Shown here in pieces: positions 17,121 to 25,466 of a stretch of 64,000 nt of DNA. Source of the DNA: Sporosarcina pasteurii (GTDB lineage Bacteria > Bacillota > Bacilli > Bacillales_A > Planococcaceae); the NCBI RefSeq assembly GCF_041295575.1, contig NZ_CP160452.1, forward strand, positions 2,790,001 through 2,854,000, given 5' to 3'. Each line of letters opens with the position of its first letter. Within the stretch, counting starts at the first letter, position 1. The notes below the pieces were generated by a model, which had not been told where the DNA came from, searched no databases, and worked only from the letters and a program-made list of their open reading frames with translations. Position numbers and translations under genes: made by a program.

Positions 17121-18422
17121 CTATTTAATCGCATATACTAATTTGTAAATTCTCCTCGGTCGCCCTCTTGTTTGTAAAGTTTCATGCCCAATGCACTCAG
17201 CTAATCCTGCCTCACAAAGACTTTCAATGAAACGCCTTGTGTTTCTTTCATCTCTAGCTAATTGAGTTGAAATGTCTTTCACCGTAAACTCGTTTACTCC
17301 CGATTTTTTCACTAAAGCGAAAGTTTCTATGTAATGCTTCACATTGATATTTTCTTTTTTTAGTGTATTGATGAAATTTTTATCATTGAAATTTGGGAAT
17401 TCAACAGAATCTACATTCTCACTTTCCGCTTCGATTACTTCACCATTTTCTTGAACTAGAATAATTCCGCCATCTTCTTTGGATTTTCTTAATGCTTGAT
17501 TCGCATTTAACTCCGCCAAAAACACCGTTTCACCAAAACCAATGCCAATCCCAACCTTCAACCCAGATTCCAAAATGAGATCATTTACAGTCTCTTCAAT
17601 TTTTTGAATTTCCCTGTCAGTGTCTCCGCGAGAACTAAAAATTAAATAACGACCAAGCCCTTTTTCAACAAGTGAACCATTTAATTGTTCACTTAATAGA
17701 ATAAGGATTTTTTTCAATTTCAACTCCAAAAATTGGAGTTCATAAGTTTGTTTAGAGCTTTTGAAATAATTTTCCAATTGAACCATTTCAAATAAGAGCA
17801 CTGCAACTTGCGAGTCTTTAAAATAGATTGTCTTAATTCTCTCTGAAAGAAGAGTAAGCGTATGCTTAATCTCTATGTCACTTGTAGATATTCTAAACGC
17901 TGGAACACCCATCTTTTTTAGTTGTAAATAAACTTCCTCATAGCAAGTAATGGCACCTTTCGTTTTTCCATTTTTCCAATGATGATGGTGGAAGTGAATT
18001 AATTCCTCCGTTGACGTCTTCTCAGAAAAAGTTTTAAGAAAGATATGTTCACGTTTAATCGAAAGTTGATTAAATGCATCTTCTAAATGACTTTTCGAAA
18101 TCTCGTCAATACTAAAGTAATCAAAAGGGGATTGGGTTTGGTTCGTAAATTCAATCAAACCTTTGAAAATACCAGCTTCCGTATGATTTATGTAAATCAG
18201 GCGCTCTTTATTTTTTATCTCTTGATAGGCTATATGATAAGAAATCTTTCCAGAAAAAATCCAAAAATCTACACTATTTCCATTCTCCTCTATTATTCTT
18301 CTGGTTTCTTTAACCTTTTCATATGGAAATGATTGAAAATAAATGTCCAAATGCATGCGTTGTGCTGTATGCAAGATTCTTTTAACTGTAGAATGTGGAC
18401 CTATGATTCCTACACTTATCAT
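17121..18422 (-). CDS. Transcriptional regulator with degenerate GGDEF-like domain and C-terminal winged helix
   Basis: 433 residues in three parts. Residues ~1-150 form an alpha/beta domain starting SVGIIGPHSTVKRIL, resembling a receptor or response-regulator fold. Residues ~190-330 resemble a degenerate GGDEF/PucR-like domain, with VGIGIGFGETVFLAEL and NQALRKSKEDGGI, but no GGDEF catalytic loop. Residues ~365-430 form a winged helix (FTVKDISTQLARDERNTRRF) ending in a basic GRPRRIYKL. No family symbol is recognised. Start ATG 18422 follows AAAGAGGTG. Position upstream of the transporter-argH operon on the same strand suggests it controls that operon (inference). Confidence 0.7.
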   Translation of the reverse strand: MISVGIIGPHSTVKRILHTAQRMHLDIYFQSFPYEKVKETRRIIEENGNSVDFWIFSGKISYHIAYQEIKNKERLIYINHTEAGIFKGLIEFTNQTQSPFDYFSIDEISKSHLEDAFNQLSIKREHIFLKTFSEKTSTEELIHFHHHHWKNGKTKGAITCYEEVYLQLKKMGVPAFRISTSDIEIKHTLTLLSERIKTIYFKDSQVAVLLFEMVQLENYFKSSKQTYELQFLELKLKKILILLSEQLNGSLVEKGLGRYLIFSSRGDTDREIQKIEETVNDLILESGLKVGIGIGFGETVFLAELNANQALRKSKEDGGIILVQENGEVIEAESENVDSVEFPNFNDKNFINTLKKENINVKHYIETFALVKKSGVNEFTVKDISTQLARDERNTRRFIESLCEAGLAECIGHETLQTRGRPRRIYKLVYAIK

Positions 18423-18717
18423 AAAAACACCTCTTTCACATCAGTGCAAAGTCCGTGATTATTGGTTTCGCTCATTTTAGTAGACTCAACGTACTCCATT
18501 CTTGTTCGGCGAACTTTATCTCCTATACGCTAATTTGTTATCACCTCATACACACTCCACATATACTCAATGCTAGTTTTGTTGAAATTAAGTTTAGTCT
18601 AACTAATTCTAGAGAATTTCGCTACATTAAACTAATTGATAGGCAAATAATATACAACTCTTTAGATGACTGTCACCACCACATTTTGACTATACTGTCA
18701 TTCGAGGAGGGAAGGAT

Positions 18718-19899
18718 ATGTATAAGTTGTTGACGCATAATGATTTGGACGGCGTTGGATGCGGTATTTTAGCGAAAATTGCTTTTGGAAAGCAGGTCAA
18801 AGTACGCTACAACTCGGTTTCTGGCCTCGATCGCGAGGTTGAATGGTTTTTGGAAAATGATGATAAAGAAACATTTTTGTTAATTACGGATTTGTCGGTA
18901 AATGAGGAAAACGAGAAGAGACTTGAGGCGTTTTATCAAGATGGTGGAAAACTACAATTGCTTGATCACCATAAAACGGCACTTCACTTTAATAGTTATG
19001 AGTGGGGTCATGTCGTAATAGAGGATAACGAAGGAAAATTAACTTCAGCGACTTCACTATTTCATCAATACCTTGTTACACATCAACTTCTGGAACCTTC
19101 AGAATCTATCGCTGAATTTGTCGAACTCGTTAGACAGTATGATACATGGGAATGGGAAAAGAATGATAACCATTTTGCACAACGTCTTAATGCTCTCTTC
19201 TTCCTCATGACAATTGAAGAATTTGAAGATAAGATGATCAGTCGTCTGAATTCGAGTGATCATTTTAACTTCGATGAATTTGAAAAGAAAATACTTGATA
19301 TGGAAGAAGATAAAATCGAACGCTACATTCGCCGAAAAAGACGAGAACTCGTCCAATTGAAAACCGGCGATCATTTTGCTGGAGTTGTTTATGCGGAATC
19401 CTACCATTCAGAGCTTGGCAATGAACTTGGCAAAGAATATCCACATCTTGATTATATTGTAATCCTAAATATTGGGGGTAAACGAGTTGGCTTTCGAACC
19501 ATACATGATCAGATAGACGTCTCTGAAGTAGCGGGACAATTCGGCGGAGGCGGGCATGCAAAAGCTTCTGGATGCTCGTTAACCAAGGTGGCTTTCCAAC
19601 AGTTCGTGGTGGACACATTCCACATAGAGCCATTAAGGGAAGATGCTAGAAGAAATCGCTATAATTTAAAACATTCTTCGTTCGGTTCTCTATATAAAAA
19701 TCGAATGGAAGACAACTTTTTCCTTTATCCGGAAAATGAACAAGGATGGGCAATTAAACAAAATAACAAAAAGTTGGACCAGACCTTTACAAGTTTCGAA
19801 GAAGGCGAACGTTTCCTTAAAAGAAACCACGAAGCTTGGCTTGTGCGGGACGATGCTTTCGTCAATTATTTAATGGGCCGAATCAGGACTGATAAGTAA
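18718..19899 (+). CDS. nrnB: DHH-family nanoRNase NrnB
   Basis: 393 residues, cytoplasmic. DHH/DHHA1 phosphoesterase that degrades 2-5-nt RNA (NrnB/YngD, family knowledge). The metal-binding motifs are HNDLDGVGCG at the N-terminus and LLDHHKTALHF near residue 81; the DHHA1 part ends with GQFGGGGHAKASG near residue 280. The overall length and the opening YKLLTHNDLDGVGCG fit NrnB rather than the shorter NrnA. Start ATG 18718 has GAGGAGGG just upstream. Single gene; about 295 bp of upstream sequence separates it from the divergent regulator and shows no other gene. Confidence 0.85.
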   Translation: MYKLLTHNDLDGVGCGILAKIAFGKQVKVRYNSVSGLDREVEWFLENDDKETFLLITDLSVNEENEKRLEAFYQDGGKLQLLDHHKTALHFNSYEWGHVVIEDNEGKLTSATSLFHQYLVTHQLLEPSESIAEFVELVRQYDTWEWEKNDNHFAQRLNALFFLMTIEEFEDKMISRLNSSDHFNFDEFEKKILDMEEDKIERYIRRKRRELVQLKTGDHFAGVVYAESYHSELGNELGKEYPHLDYIVILNIGGKRVGFRTIHDQIDVSEVAGQFGGGGHAKASGCSLTKVAFQQFVVDTFHIEPLREDARRNRYNLKHSSFGSLYKNRMEDNFFLYPENEQGWAIKQNNKKLDQTFTSFEEGERFLKRNHEAWLVRDDAFVNYLMGRIRTDK

Positions 19900-19902
19900 G
19901 GA

Positions 19903-19953
19903 TACCTGTGTTAAAAATATTTTAGTGTATGATAAGAATCTTTTTTAACACAG
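19903..19953 (+). terminator. Terminator-like inverted repeat after nrnB
   Basis: CCTGTGTTAAAAA and TTTTTTAACACAGG arms around an AT-rich loop. Confidence 0.6.
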
Positions 19954-19983
19954 GAACCCTAGACCTATCAAGATGACTAAAAA

Positions 19984-20030
19984 AGTATTAAGTACACAAC
20001 CATTTTAAAATGGAAAGTGTACCTAATACT
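19984..20030 (-). terminator. Terminator after the rhodanese genes
   Basis: AGTATTAAGTACAC / GTGTACCTAATACT arms with a one-base mismatch, inner CCATTTTAAAATGG stem. Confidence 0.65.
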
Positions 20031-20052
20031 TGTCAGGTTTTAATGATTCATT

Positions 20053-20352
20053 TTATTCCAGTTCTCCTCGCCAATCATTCATTCCACCTGTCATATTTAC
20101 GGCGTTGAATCCAAGTGCTTCTAAAATTCCACAAGCAGCTTTACTGCGATTCCCAGATTGGCAAACAACGACATAGTTTGTTTCTTTATCCAATTCATCT
20201 TTACGCAATGCAAGTTGAGTGAAAGAAATGTTCCTGGCACCAGGAATTTTCCCACTGAGTAACTCGGCCGATTCGCGAACATCAATAATGGATAAGTCCT
20301 TGCAGTCTTGTAACTGCCTTTCTACTTCTGCAGGTGTGATTTGTTTCGCCAT
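20053..20352 (-). CDS. Single-domain rhodanese
   Basis: 99-residue cytoplasmic sulfurtransferase domain. The active-site loop is VVVCQSGNRSKA with the persulfide-forming cysteine; the N-terminal DVRE motif and the closing TGGMNDW are also present. Start Met 20352 has AAGGAGGAG 6 nt upstream. The gene starts 14 bp after the stop of the membrane rhodanese gene, in the same direction. It is one of three rhodanese-domain genes in 2.4 kb. Confidence 0.88.
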   Translation of the reverse strand: MAKQITPAEVERQLQDCKDLSIIDVRESAELLSGKIPGARNISFTQLALRKDELDKETNYVVVCQSGNRSKAACGILEALGFNAVNMTGGMNDWRGELE

Positions 20353-20365
20353 CACGTTCTCCTCC

Positions 20366-20725
20366 TTATCGCCAAGCACCCATACCGCCTGTCACATTAT
20401 AAACCTTTTCAAAGCCTTGTTTTTTAAGAATTGATGCTGCCCTTGCACTTCTCATGCCACTTTGACAAATCACAACGACTTCTTTGTTTTTATCTAGTTG
20501 GTCGGCTTTTCTTGGCAAGTCCCCAAGCGGAATATTTTTAAACTGCGGCTGGTGGTTCGCTTTATATTCACCAGGTGTACGTACGTCAATAAATTGCACT
20601 TGTTTATCTTTTAATTTATCTTTCGTTTCTTGCACCGATATATTCGTAACGCCTTTTGTTGGCAGAAAACGTCTCATAACAAATACAACTAACAGAATAA
20701 TGATTAACCATTGAATAATGTCCAT
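20366..20725 (-). CDS. Membrane-anchored rhodanese (YqhL-like)
   Basis: About 119 residues: an N-terminal membrane segment (IIQWLIIILLVVFVMRRFL, residues ~3-21) and a rhodanese domain with FIDVRTPGEYKANH and the loop VVICQSGMRSARA. The start at ATG 20725 is 14 nt from AAGGAG, a long spacing; an upstream GTG overlaps the site, so the exact start is uncertain. Lies between the CoA-disulfide reductase gene and the soluble rhodanese. Probably relays sulfane sulfur at the membrane (inference). Confidence 0.85.
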   Translation of the reverse strand: MDIIQWLIIILLVVFVMRRFLPTKGVTNISVQETKDKLKDKQVQFIDVRTPGEYKANHQPQFKNIPLGDLPRKADQLDKNKEVVVICQSGMRSARAASILKKQGFEKVYNVTGGMGAWR

Positions 20726-20794
20726 TTGAGTACTTTTCACTCCTTATATGTGTTAAAGCCGTTATCGAAAACGGCTTTAACTTCCCTCAATCAA

Positions 20795-22489
20795 TTATTT
20801 AAAATTGTATTCCGTAACAATCTTCTCTCTTCCAGTAACTAAATCATTGTAGTATTCATGCAGGCTGATGCCTAAATAAGAACCTGAAATGTTGTACACA
20901 TTTTTGTAGCCTAAGTTTTCTAGCGCAATGACCATGTTATAACTGCGCTGTCCTGAACGACAGTGGATATAAACAGGTTGGTCTTTTGGAATTTCATCTA
21001 GACGGTCTCTAAATTCACTTAATGGAATATTGACTGCATTTTTTAGATGGCCCCGATTGTATTCACCTTGTTCTCTTGCATCAATAATGAAAGCATTATT
21101 TTCCACTAACTCACGAACTTGCGACACTTTAACCTCTTTGTATCTTCCGTATAGTTGATTGAGCGCCACTAATGCCGCGTGGTTGACGACATCTTTTGCT
21201 GTTCCCATCATTGGGGAATAAGATAGTTCTAGATCTTTTAAATCCTCTAAAGTTCCATTCATTGTAATCATCGCCGCAATGACGTCAATTCGTTTATCAA
21301 CATTTCCCTTACCGATTGCCTGGGCACCTAATAATTTCCCTGTTGGCACTTCATACACTAATTTAAAATGCATCGGACTGCTATTAGGCATTAAACCAAC
21401 TTTATCCGCTGGAATAATATAAACAGAATCATAGCGAATGCCAGCATTTTCAGCCATACGCGCATTCAATCCTGTTGACGCTGTATTAAGACTAAACAAA
21501 TGCATAGAAGATGAGCCAATGACCCCTTTATTTTGGTTCGGGATTCCATACATATGGTCTGCTGCCGCTCTTGCTTGCTTTTGCGCAGGACCTGCTAATG
21601 CGAGTCGCGTAGGTGTATGCGTTAGTTTATGATAAACTTCAATCGCATCTCCGACAGCATAAATATCTTTATCGCTCGTTAAATAATTATGGTCAACTTT
21701 TATCGCACCTGTACTGCCAATTTCAAGGTCTGCTTTTTGAGCTAATGTAATTTCAGGTCTTACACCAATCGCCATCACAACAGCCTCTGCCTTTACTTCT
21801 TTACCCGATTGAGTTTGAATATAGCCTTCGCCGATTTTATCCAAACCGTCATTTAAAATTAAATGAACACCATTGTCTACCATTTCTTTATGCAAGATTT
21901 GCACCATATCATGATCTAATGGCATCATAATTTGATTCGCAAATTCAACTAAAGAAACATTGTATCCTGCCTTTTTTAAGTTCTCAGCGACTTCAACACC
22001 AATAAATCCACCGCCAATCACGGCAATATCTTTCAGACCACGATGTTGAATAAATGTATTTAAGTTTTGGATATCGACGACGTTACGTACTGTAAATACA
22101 TTTTCGTTATGAACGCCTTCGATGTTTGGACGAATCGGTGCTGCGCCAGTAGAAAGCACCAACTTATCATAGCTTTCTTCATACGTTTCATTAGTTAGTA
22201 CATTTTTAACCGTAATCGTTTTCGCATCTCGATTAATTGCCACAACTTCTTGGCTAACTCTAGCTTCGATATTGTATCTCTTTTTGAACGTTTCTGGTGA
22301 CATTAATACAAGGTCGTCACTATTTTCTACAACACCGCTCAAATGATAAGGAAGGGCGCAGTTTGAGAAAGATACATGTGGCCCCTTTTCAAACATAATC
22401 ACTTCAGCTTGTTCATCTAATCTTCTAACTCTAGCCGCTGCGGAAGCTCCTCCTGCAACTCCACCAACAATTAATATCTTTTTACTCAT
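20795..22489 (-). CDS. cdr: CoA-disulfide/persulfide reductase with C-terminal rhodanese domain
   Basis: About 564 residues, FAD/NAD(P)H flavoenzyme. N-terminal FAD fold ILIVGGVAGGASAAAR; active-site cysteine in SFSNCALPYHLSG (residue ~44); second nucleotide site VIGGGFIGVEVAENL; dimerisation domain; then a rhodanese domain at ~residues 460-555 with YIHCRSGQRSY. Reductase-rhodanese fusions of this kind reduce CoA disulfide, CoA persulfide or polysulfide. ATG 22489 is the likely start, with TTG 22495 as alternative. First gene of a cluster with two more rhodaneses and preceded by CstR/CsoR-like sites, a setting typical of persulfide detoxification. Confidence 0.9.
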   Translation of the reverse strand: MSKKILIVGGVAGGASAAARVRRLDEQAEVIMFEKGPHVSFSNCALPYHLSGVVENSDDLVLMSPETFKKRYNIEARVSQEVVAINRDAKTITVKNVLTNETYEESYDKLVLSTGAAPIRPNIEGVHNENVFTVRNVVDIQNLNTFIQHRGLKDIAVIGGGFIGVEVAENLKKAGYNVSLVEFANQIMMPLDHDMVQILHKEMVDNGVHLILNDGLDKIGEGYIQTQSGKEVKAEAVVMAIGVRPEITLAQKADLEIGSTGAIKVDHNYLTSDKDIYAVGDAIEVYHKLTHTPTRLALAGPAQKQARAAADHMYGIPNQNKGVIGSSSMHLFSLNTASTGLNARMAENAGIRYDSVYIIPADKVGLMPNSSPMHFKLVYEVPTGKLLGAQAIGKGNVDKRIDVIAAMITMNGTLEDLKDLELSYSPMMGTAKDVVNHAALVALNQLYGRYKEVKVSQVRELVENNAFIIDAREQGEYNRGHLKNAVNIPLSEFRDRLDEIPKDQPVYIHCRSGQRSYNMVIALENLGYKNVYNISGSYLGISLHEYYNDLVTGREKIVTEYNFK

Positions 22490-22533
22490 TAACAACGCGT
22501 CCTTTCCTTTTATAAATTATCTTCCCTCATGCT

Positions 22534-22551
22534 TTACCTGTAGGGGTATAT
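22534..22551. promoter_or_regulatory. CstR/CsoR-like operator, site 1
   Basis: TTTACC-TGTA-GGGGTATA, an imperfect version of the ATACCCC...GGGGTAT operator of CsoR/CstR repressors, 45 bp upstream of the CoA-disulfide reductase start. Confidence 0.5.
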
Positions 22552-22603
22552 TTTATTCAAAATAAAAATTAGCTTTTTGAAGTATTTACTCTAGCATCAT
22601 CAT

Positions 22604-22620
22604 ATACCCCTCACCGTATG
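22604..22620. promoter_or_regulatory. CstR/CsoR-like operator, site 2
   Basis: TATACCCCTCACCGTAT, one intact TATACCCC arm and a weaker right arm, 53 bp beyond site 1. Two spaced sites before a persulfide-type cluster strengthen the assignment; no cstR gene is in the window. Confidence 0.45.
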
Positions 22621-22638
22621 TTGTCAAGCCTTTGAAAT

Positions 22639-22676
22639 CCAAAAAACCGAATCTAATGAAAGCTAGATTCGGTTTG
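22639..22676 (-). terminator. Terminator after CotF-like gene
   Basis: AAACCGAATCTA / TAGATTCGGTTT with an 8-nt loop and a T run on the minus strand. Confidence 0.85.
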
Positions 22677-22711
22677 ACCATAATGGGTATGCTATTTTGG
22701 TGAATACAACG

Positions 22712-22966
22712 TTATTGTGGAGAAGATAACTGGGCTTTTACTTGTTGAACGACTTCTTGGGAAGCTGGGGCAGCTGGCGTATAATATCCTTTTTCAAGTG
22801 CATATTTATAGATGATTCTCTGCCGTGATTCATCTTGGTTCCTCATATTGATTAAAGTCTGACGTAGTTCTGAGTTATTTGCTTGAGATATCATATTTGC
22901 ATATCCAGTGAGACTTGCATTTATTCCAGCTAAATAATCGCTAACCATTTCTTTATCTTGTAACAT
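22712..22966 (-). CDS. CotF-like spore coat protein
   Basis: 84 residues, CotF-family domain: MVSDYLAGINASLTGYA near the start, an amphipathic helix with LRQTLINMRNQDE, and a helix with Tyr pairs (KGYYTP). CotF relatives are inner coat proteins of spores. Start ATG 22966 follows AGGAGG by 7 nt. It is preceded by 11 bp by another small gene of the same type, and together they resemble one CotF protein split in two. Probably expressed late in sporulation (inference). Confidence 0.75.
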   Translation of the reverse strand: MLQDKEMVSDYLAGINASLTGYANMISQANNSELRQTLINMRNQDESRQRIIYKYALEKGYYTPAAPASQEVVQQVKAQLSSPQ

Positions 22967-22977
22967 CTTAAAACCTC

Positions 22978-23163
22978 CTATCCTAAAAATGACATCAGTT
23001 GTTGTTCTGCTTGCTTCGCCGCTTGGGCATCTCTTTCAAATATTGTTTTCAGTTCCGGGTCTGAACAATTTTGGGCATACGTTTCTAATTTTTTCACGAT
23101 TAAGCCATGGCCGCCGATAAGATGTCGTAAATTTTCAACTTCTAATTCGGTTAAATTATGCAT
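22978..23163 (-). CDS. Small CotF-like coat-associated protein
   Basis: 61 residues, nearly all helix: HNLTELEVENLRHLIGGHG, then KKLETYAQNCSD and DAQAAKQAEQQLMSFLG. It resembles the first helices of ferritin-like CotF proteins. Start ATG 23163 has GGGAGG just upstream. Upstream and co-oriented with the larger CotF-like gene, so both likely form one transcript. Confidence 0.7.
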   Translation of the reverse strand: MHNLTELEVENLRHLIGGHGLIVKKLETYAQNCSDPELKTIFERDAQAAKQAEQQLMSFLG

Positions 23164-23236
23164 AATTGTACCTCCCTTTATAAAGATTACATATTTATTT
23201 TGCCCATATTGTTTAAATTAATGCAGAAATAACAAA

Positions 23237-23283
23237 AAAAGATAAGCAAAGAAAGTGGTGACCACTAACTTTTACTTATCTTT
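23237..23283. terminator. Hairpin AAAGATAAG / CTTATCTTT
   Basis: Nine-bp arms about 30 nt apart, with inner GTGGTGACCAC palindrome; lies downstream of the cupin gene (minus) and upstream of the CotF pair. May serve as terminator. Confidence 0.45.
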
Positions 23284-23298
23284 CTGTTTTTAACCGTG

Positions 23299-23377
23299 CC
23301 AGTCACTCAAACATTCATGACATTCGTGACATTCACGTTTATTACAATTAACGTGATTTTTTTAGTGACTGTCACCC
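23299..23377. repeat. Intergenic hairpin repeat, copy 1
   Basis: Ends form an inverted repeat (CCAGTCACT ... AGTGACTG). Inside are three tandem 9-mers, CATTCATGA, CATTCGTGA, CATTCACGT. A second copy (25530) shares most bases but has one 9-mer fewer. No coding potential. Confidence 0.75.
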
Positions 23378-23393
23378 TTTAATACCGAGTATA

Positions 23394-24017
23394 TCAATTG
23401 TTTTGCCCATACCCCGCTTCCGCTTCCATCGCATCATTTTTTGTAGCATGGACAGTGCCACGCGGATGTGCTGGAGGTGCGTATATTGAATAAAGTTTAA
23501 GTGGCCTATTCCCTGTGTTCGTTAAATTATGCCAGGTTCCAGCTGGAATGATAATCGCAGAGTCCTCTTCAATATTCCTCACAAAATCTAAGTTATTTTG
23601 ACTACTTCCCATTCTAACAATACCATTGCCTTGTTCTACACGTAAAAATTGATCGAATTCTGGATGTATTTCTAATCCAATATCTTCACCTACCCGAAGA
23701 CTCATTAACGTTAATTGTAAATGTGGACCAGTCCATAAAGCCGTGCGGAATGTATTGTTTTGTTTGGTTGCTTCATCGATATCCACTACAAACGGCCTTG
23801 GTCCATAATCCCTTAAGGGTATTGTTTCATCATAATCATCGTCATTATCATTGAAGTCTATTTGTCCTACATGACCTGGAGTATTCCAGTATCCATACTG
23901 TCCACCATAGTTATACATTTGGGCATGGGCATGGGCATGGGCATGCGCATTGACATAATAAGGATTTTGATATTGAACCCCATACGGATAATAGTAAATT
24001 GCTCTCAATCCTTTCAC
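23394..24017 (-). CDS. Cupin-domain protein with Tyr/His-rich N-terminus, probable spore protein
   Basis: About 200 residues. The N-terminus is rich in Tyr, Asn and Gln and has a (HA)x4 run from a GGGCAT microsatellite; the cupin domain follows (residues ~90-190), with IHPEFDQFLRVEQG and PAGTWHNLTN giving the His/Glu metal ligands. Residues HPRGTVHAT close the domain. The start is uncertain: GTG 24017 has no ribosome site, while AAAGGA (24009-24014) is 9 nt before an ATT codon at 23999 that would begin IYYYPYGV, matching where relatives begin MYYxPY (from memory). A sigma-K-like promoter lies just upstream, favouring spore expression. Substrate unknown. Confidence 0.75.
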   Translation of the reverse strand: MKGLRAIYYYPYGVQYQNPYYVNAHAHAHAHAQMYNYGGQYGYWNTPGHVGQIDFNDNDDDYDETIPLRDYGPRPFVVDIDEATKQNNTFRTALWTGPHLQLTLMSLRVGEDIGLEIHPEFDQFLRVEQGNGIVRMGSSQNNLDFVRNIEEDSAIIIPAGTWHNLTNTGNRPLKLYSIYAPPAHPRGTVHATKNDAMEAEAGYGQNN

Positions 24018-24029
24018 GTTTTATCAAAA

Positions 24030-24058
24030 TATACTATGCACATCTGTTTGAGAGTGTA
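24030..24058 (-). promoter_or_regulatory. Sigma-K-like promoter of the cupin gene
   Basis: Minus strand: TACA (24055-24058), 16-bp spacer, CATAGTATA (24030-24038). The sigma-K consensus is mACm-N16-17-CATAnnnTA. Transcription would begin near 24022, making the GTG at 24017 an unlikely start. Confidence 0.5.
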
Positions 24059-24093
24059 CCTAGTCACCTGCTAGATTTGTTCATGACATAGGT

Positions 24094-24123
24094 AACCAAA
24101 TAAGCCTTGCCTTGCATATACTG
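24094..24123 (+). promoter_or_regulatory. Sigma-K-like promoter of the propeller gene
   Basis: AACC (24094-24097), 17-bp spacer, CATATACTG (24115-24123), one base off CATAnnnTA. It lies about 25 bp upstream of the start codon and is back-to-back with the cupin promoter. Confidence 0.4.
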
Positions 24124-24148
24124 ACTCTGTAATAGAGGAGGTAGTAAG

Positions 24149-25420
24149 TTGTATAGATATTTATATCAAGCACCACATTATTATAATCAACCGCATCTAT
24201 ATGCGAATCATCCGTATATGTATGCAAATCAACAACAGGCATTTGGAAATCCACAGCATATGGCAGTGAACCAACCACAATTAATTTCGAATCAACGCCC
24301 AACTGCGCAGGAAATTATGCAAATACTTCGTTCGCAACACAGAAACTTATATTCAGAGCTAGATCAAGCCGGTATGCCCCGTGCTATAACTGATTATGTA
24401 TTTCTACTCGTAGTTAACTACACACTCAACCAGGCAAACACAAATCAAACTGCAACCCAAATCTACAATCAATTTCAGCGCCAATTCCCATGGTTAAATC
24501 TACTGTATAGGCAATTTAATATCCCGCAAAATGTAGTCGATCGAATCCTAGTGAGGGTCATCCAAATTACGTTGAATGAACTTGGAGATGGCGGCCAACA
24601 ACCTGGTCGCGACTGGATAGGATGGGAAGACCTAGGGGGAGTATTAACATCAGCACCTACAGTCGCTTCTTGGCAGCCAAATCGACTCGATGTATTTGCA
24701 AGAGGTACGGACCAAAGCCTGTATCACAAATGGTGGGATGGTCGAGGTTGGAGCAATTGGGAAACGCTTGGTGGCGTATTAACTTCAGCGCCTGCTGCAG
24801 TTTCCTGGGGACCTAATCGAATTGATGTTTTCGTAAGAGGAACCGACAATAGTTTATATCATAAATGGTGGGATGGAAGTCGTTGGAGCGATTGGGAGAG
24901 CCTTGGTGGTGTCCTAACGAGTGGGCCCGCTGTTTCGTCACGCCGTCCGAATCAACTGGATGTATTTGTAAGGGGAACGAATCAAAGACTCTATAAAAAA
25001 ACATGGAATGGTTCTCGCTGGGAAGATTGGGAAGACCTTGGCGGTACACTAGCCTCTGAACCAGCGGCTGTATCTTGGGGTCCTAACCGGATTGATGTTT
25101 TTGCTAGAGGTCAAAATCAGGATTTAATTCATAAATGGTGGGATGGATCTAGTTGGAGTAATTGGGAGAGCCTTGGCGGGGTATTGACAAGTGGCCCTGC
25201 TGTATCTTCAAGCCGTCCAAATCGACTCGATGTATTTGTAAGAGGAACAAATCAAAGACTGTATAAACGAACATGGAATGGATCTCGTTGGGTAGACTGG
25301 GAGGACCTTGGCGGCTCAATTACATCGGCTCCCGCAGCTGTATCTTGGGGACCTAACCGGACAGATGTATTTGCCAGAGGAGAAAATCAAAACCTCATCC
25401 ATTTGTACCGTGGGCGTTAA
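24149..25420 (+). CDS. Six-blade beta-propeller (DUF346/PLL-like lectin repeat) protein with coat-like N-terminus
   Basis: 423 residues, start TTG with GAGGAGG 7 nt upstream. Residues 1-55 are Tyr/Asn/Gln/His-rich; ~55-150 is a helical region; ~156-423 holds six ~45-residue blades, each with W-x-x-W-E-x-L-G-G, S-x-P-A and N-x-x-D-V-F-x-R-G. The [16 protein letters not shown] pattern is that of DUF346/PLL-type propellers, whose better known members bind fucosylated sugars. No signal peptide is seen, which would suit assembly on a spore from the mother cell. It is divergent from the cupin and near CotF-like genes. Sugar binding is inference from family. Confidence 0.78.
   Translation: MYRYLYQAPHYYNQPHLYANHPYMYANQQQAFGNPQHMAVNQPQLISNQRPTAQEIMQILRSQHRNLYSELDQAGMPRAITDYVFLLVVNYTLNQANTNQTATQIYNQFQRQFPWLNLLYRQFNIPQNVVDRILVRVIQITLNELGDGGQQPGRDWIGWEDLGGVLTSAPTVASWQPNRLDVFARGTDQSLYHKWWDGRGWSNWETLGGVLTSAPAAVSWGPNRIDVFVRGTDNSLYHKWWDGSRWSDWESLGGVLTSGPAVSSRRPNQLDVFVRGTNQRLYKKTWNGSRWEDWEDLGGTLASEPAAVSWGPNRIDVFARGQNQDLIHKWWDGSSWSNWESLGGVLTSGPAVSSSRPNRLDVFVRGTNQRLYKRTWNGSRWVDWEDLGGSITSAPAAVSWGPNRTDVFARGENQNLIHLYRGR
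24614..25417 (+). repeat. Six coding tandem repeats of ~135 bp
   Basis: One repeat per propeller blade. Blades 3 and 5, and 4 and 6, are most alike, so the last four arose by duplication of a 270-bp two-blade unit. Confidence 0.85.
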
Positions 25421-25466
25421 AGGAAATTTTGCTGACAGATTGATATAGAAAAAATACGTTTTAAAA

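Noticed and set aside
24614..25417. CRISPR-like or satellite array at 135-bp period
   Set aside because: In-frame propeller blades; period equals 45 residues.
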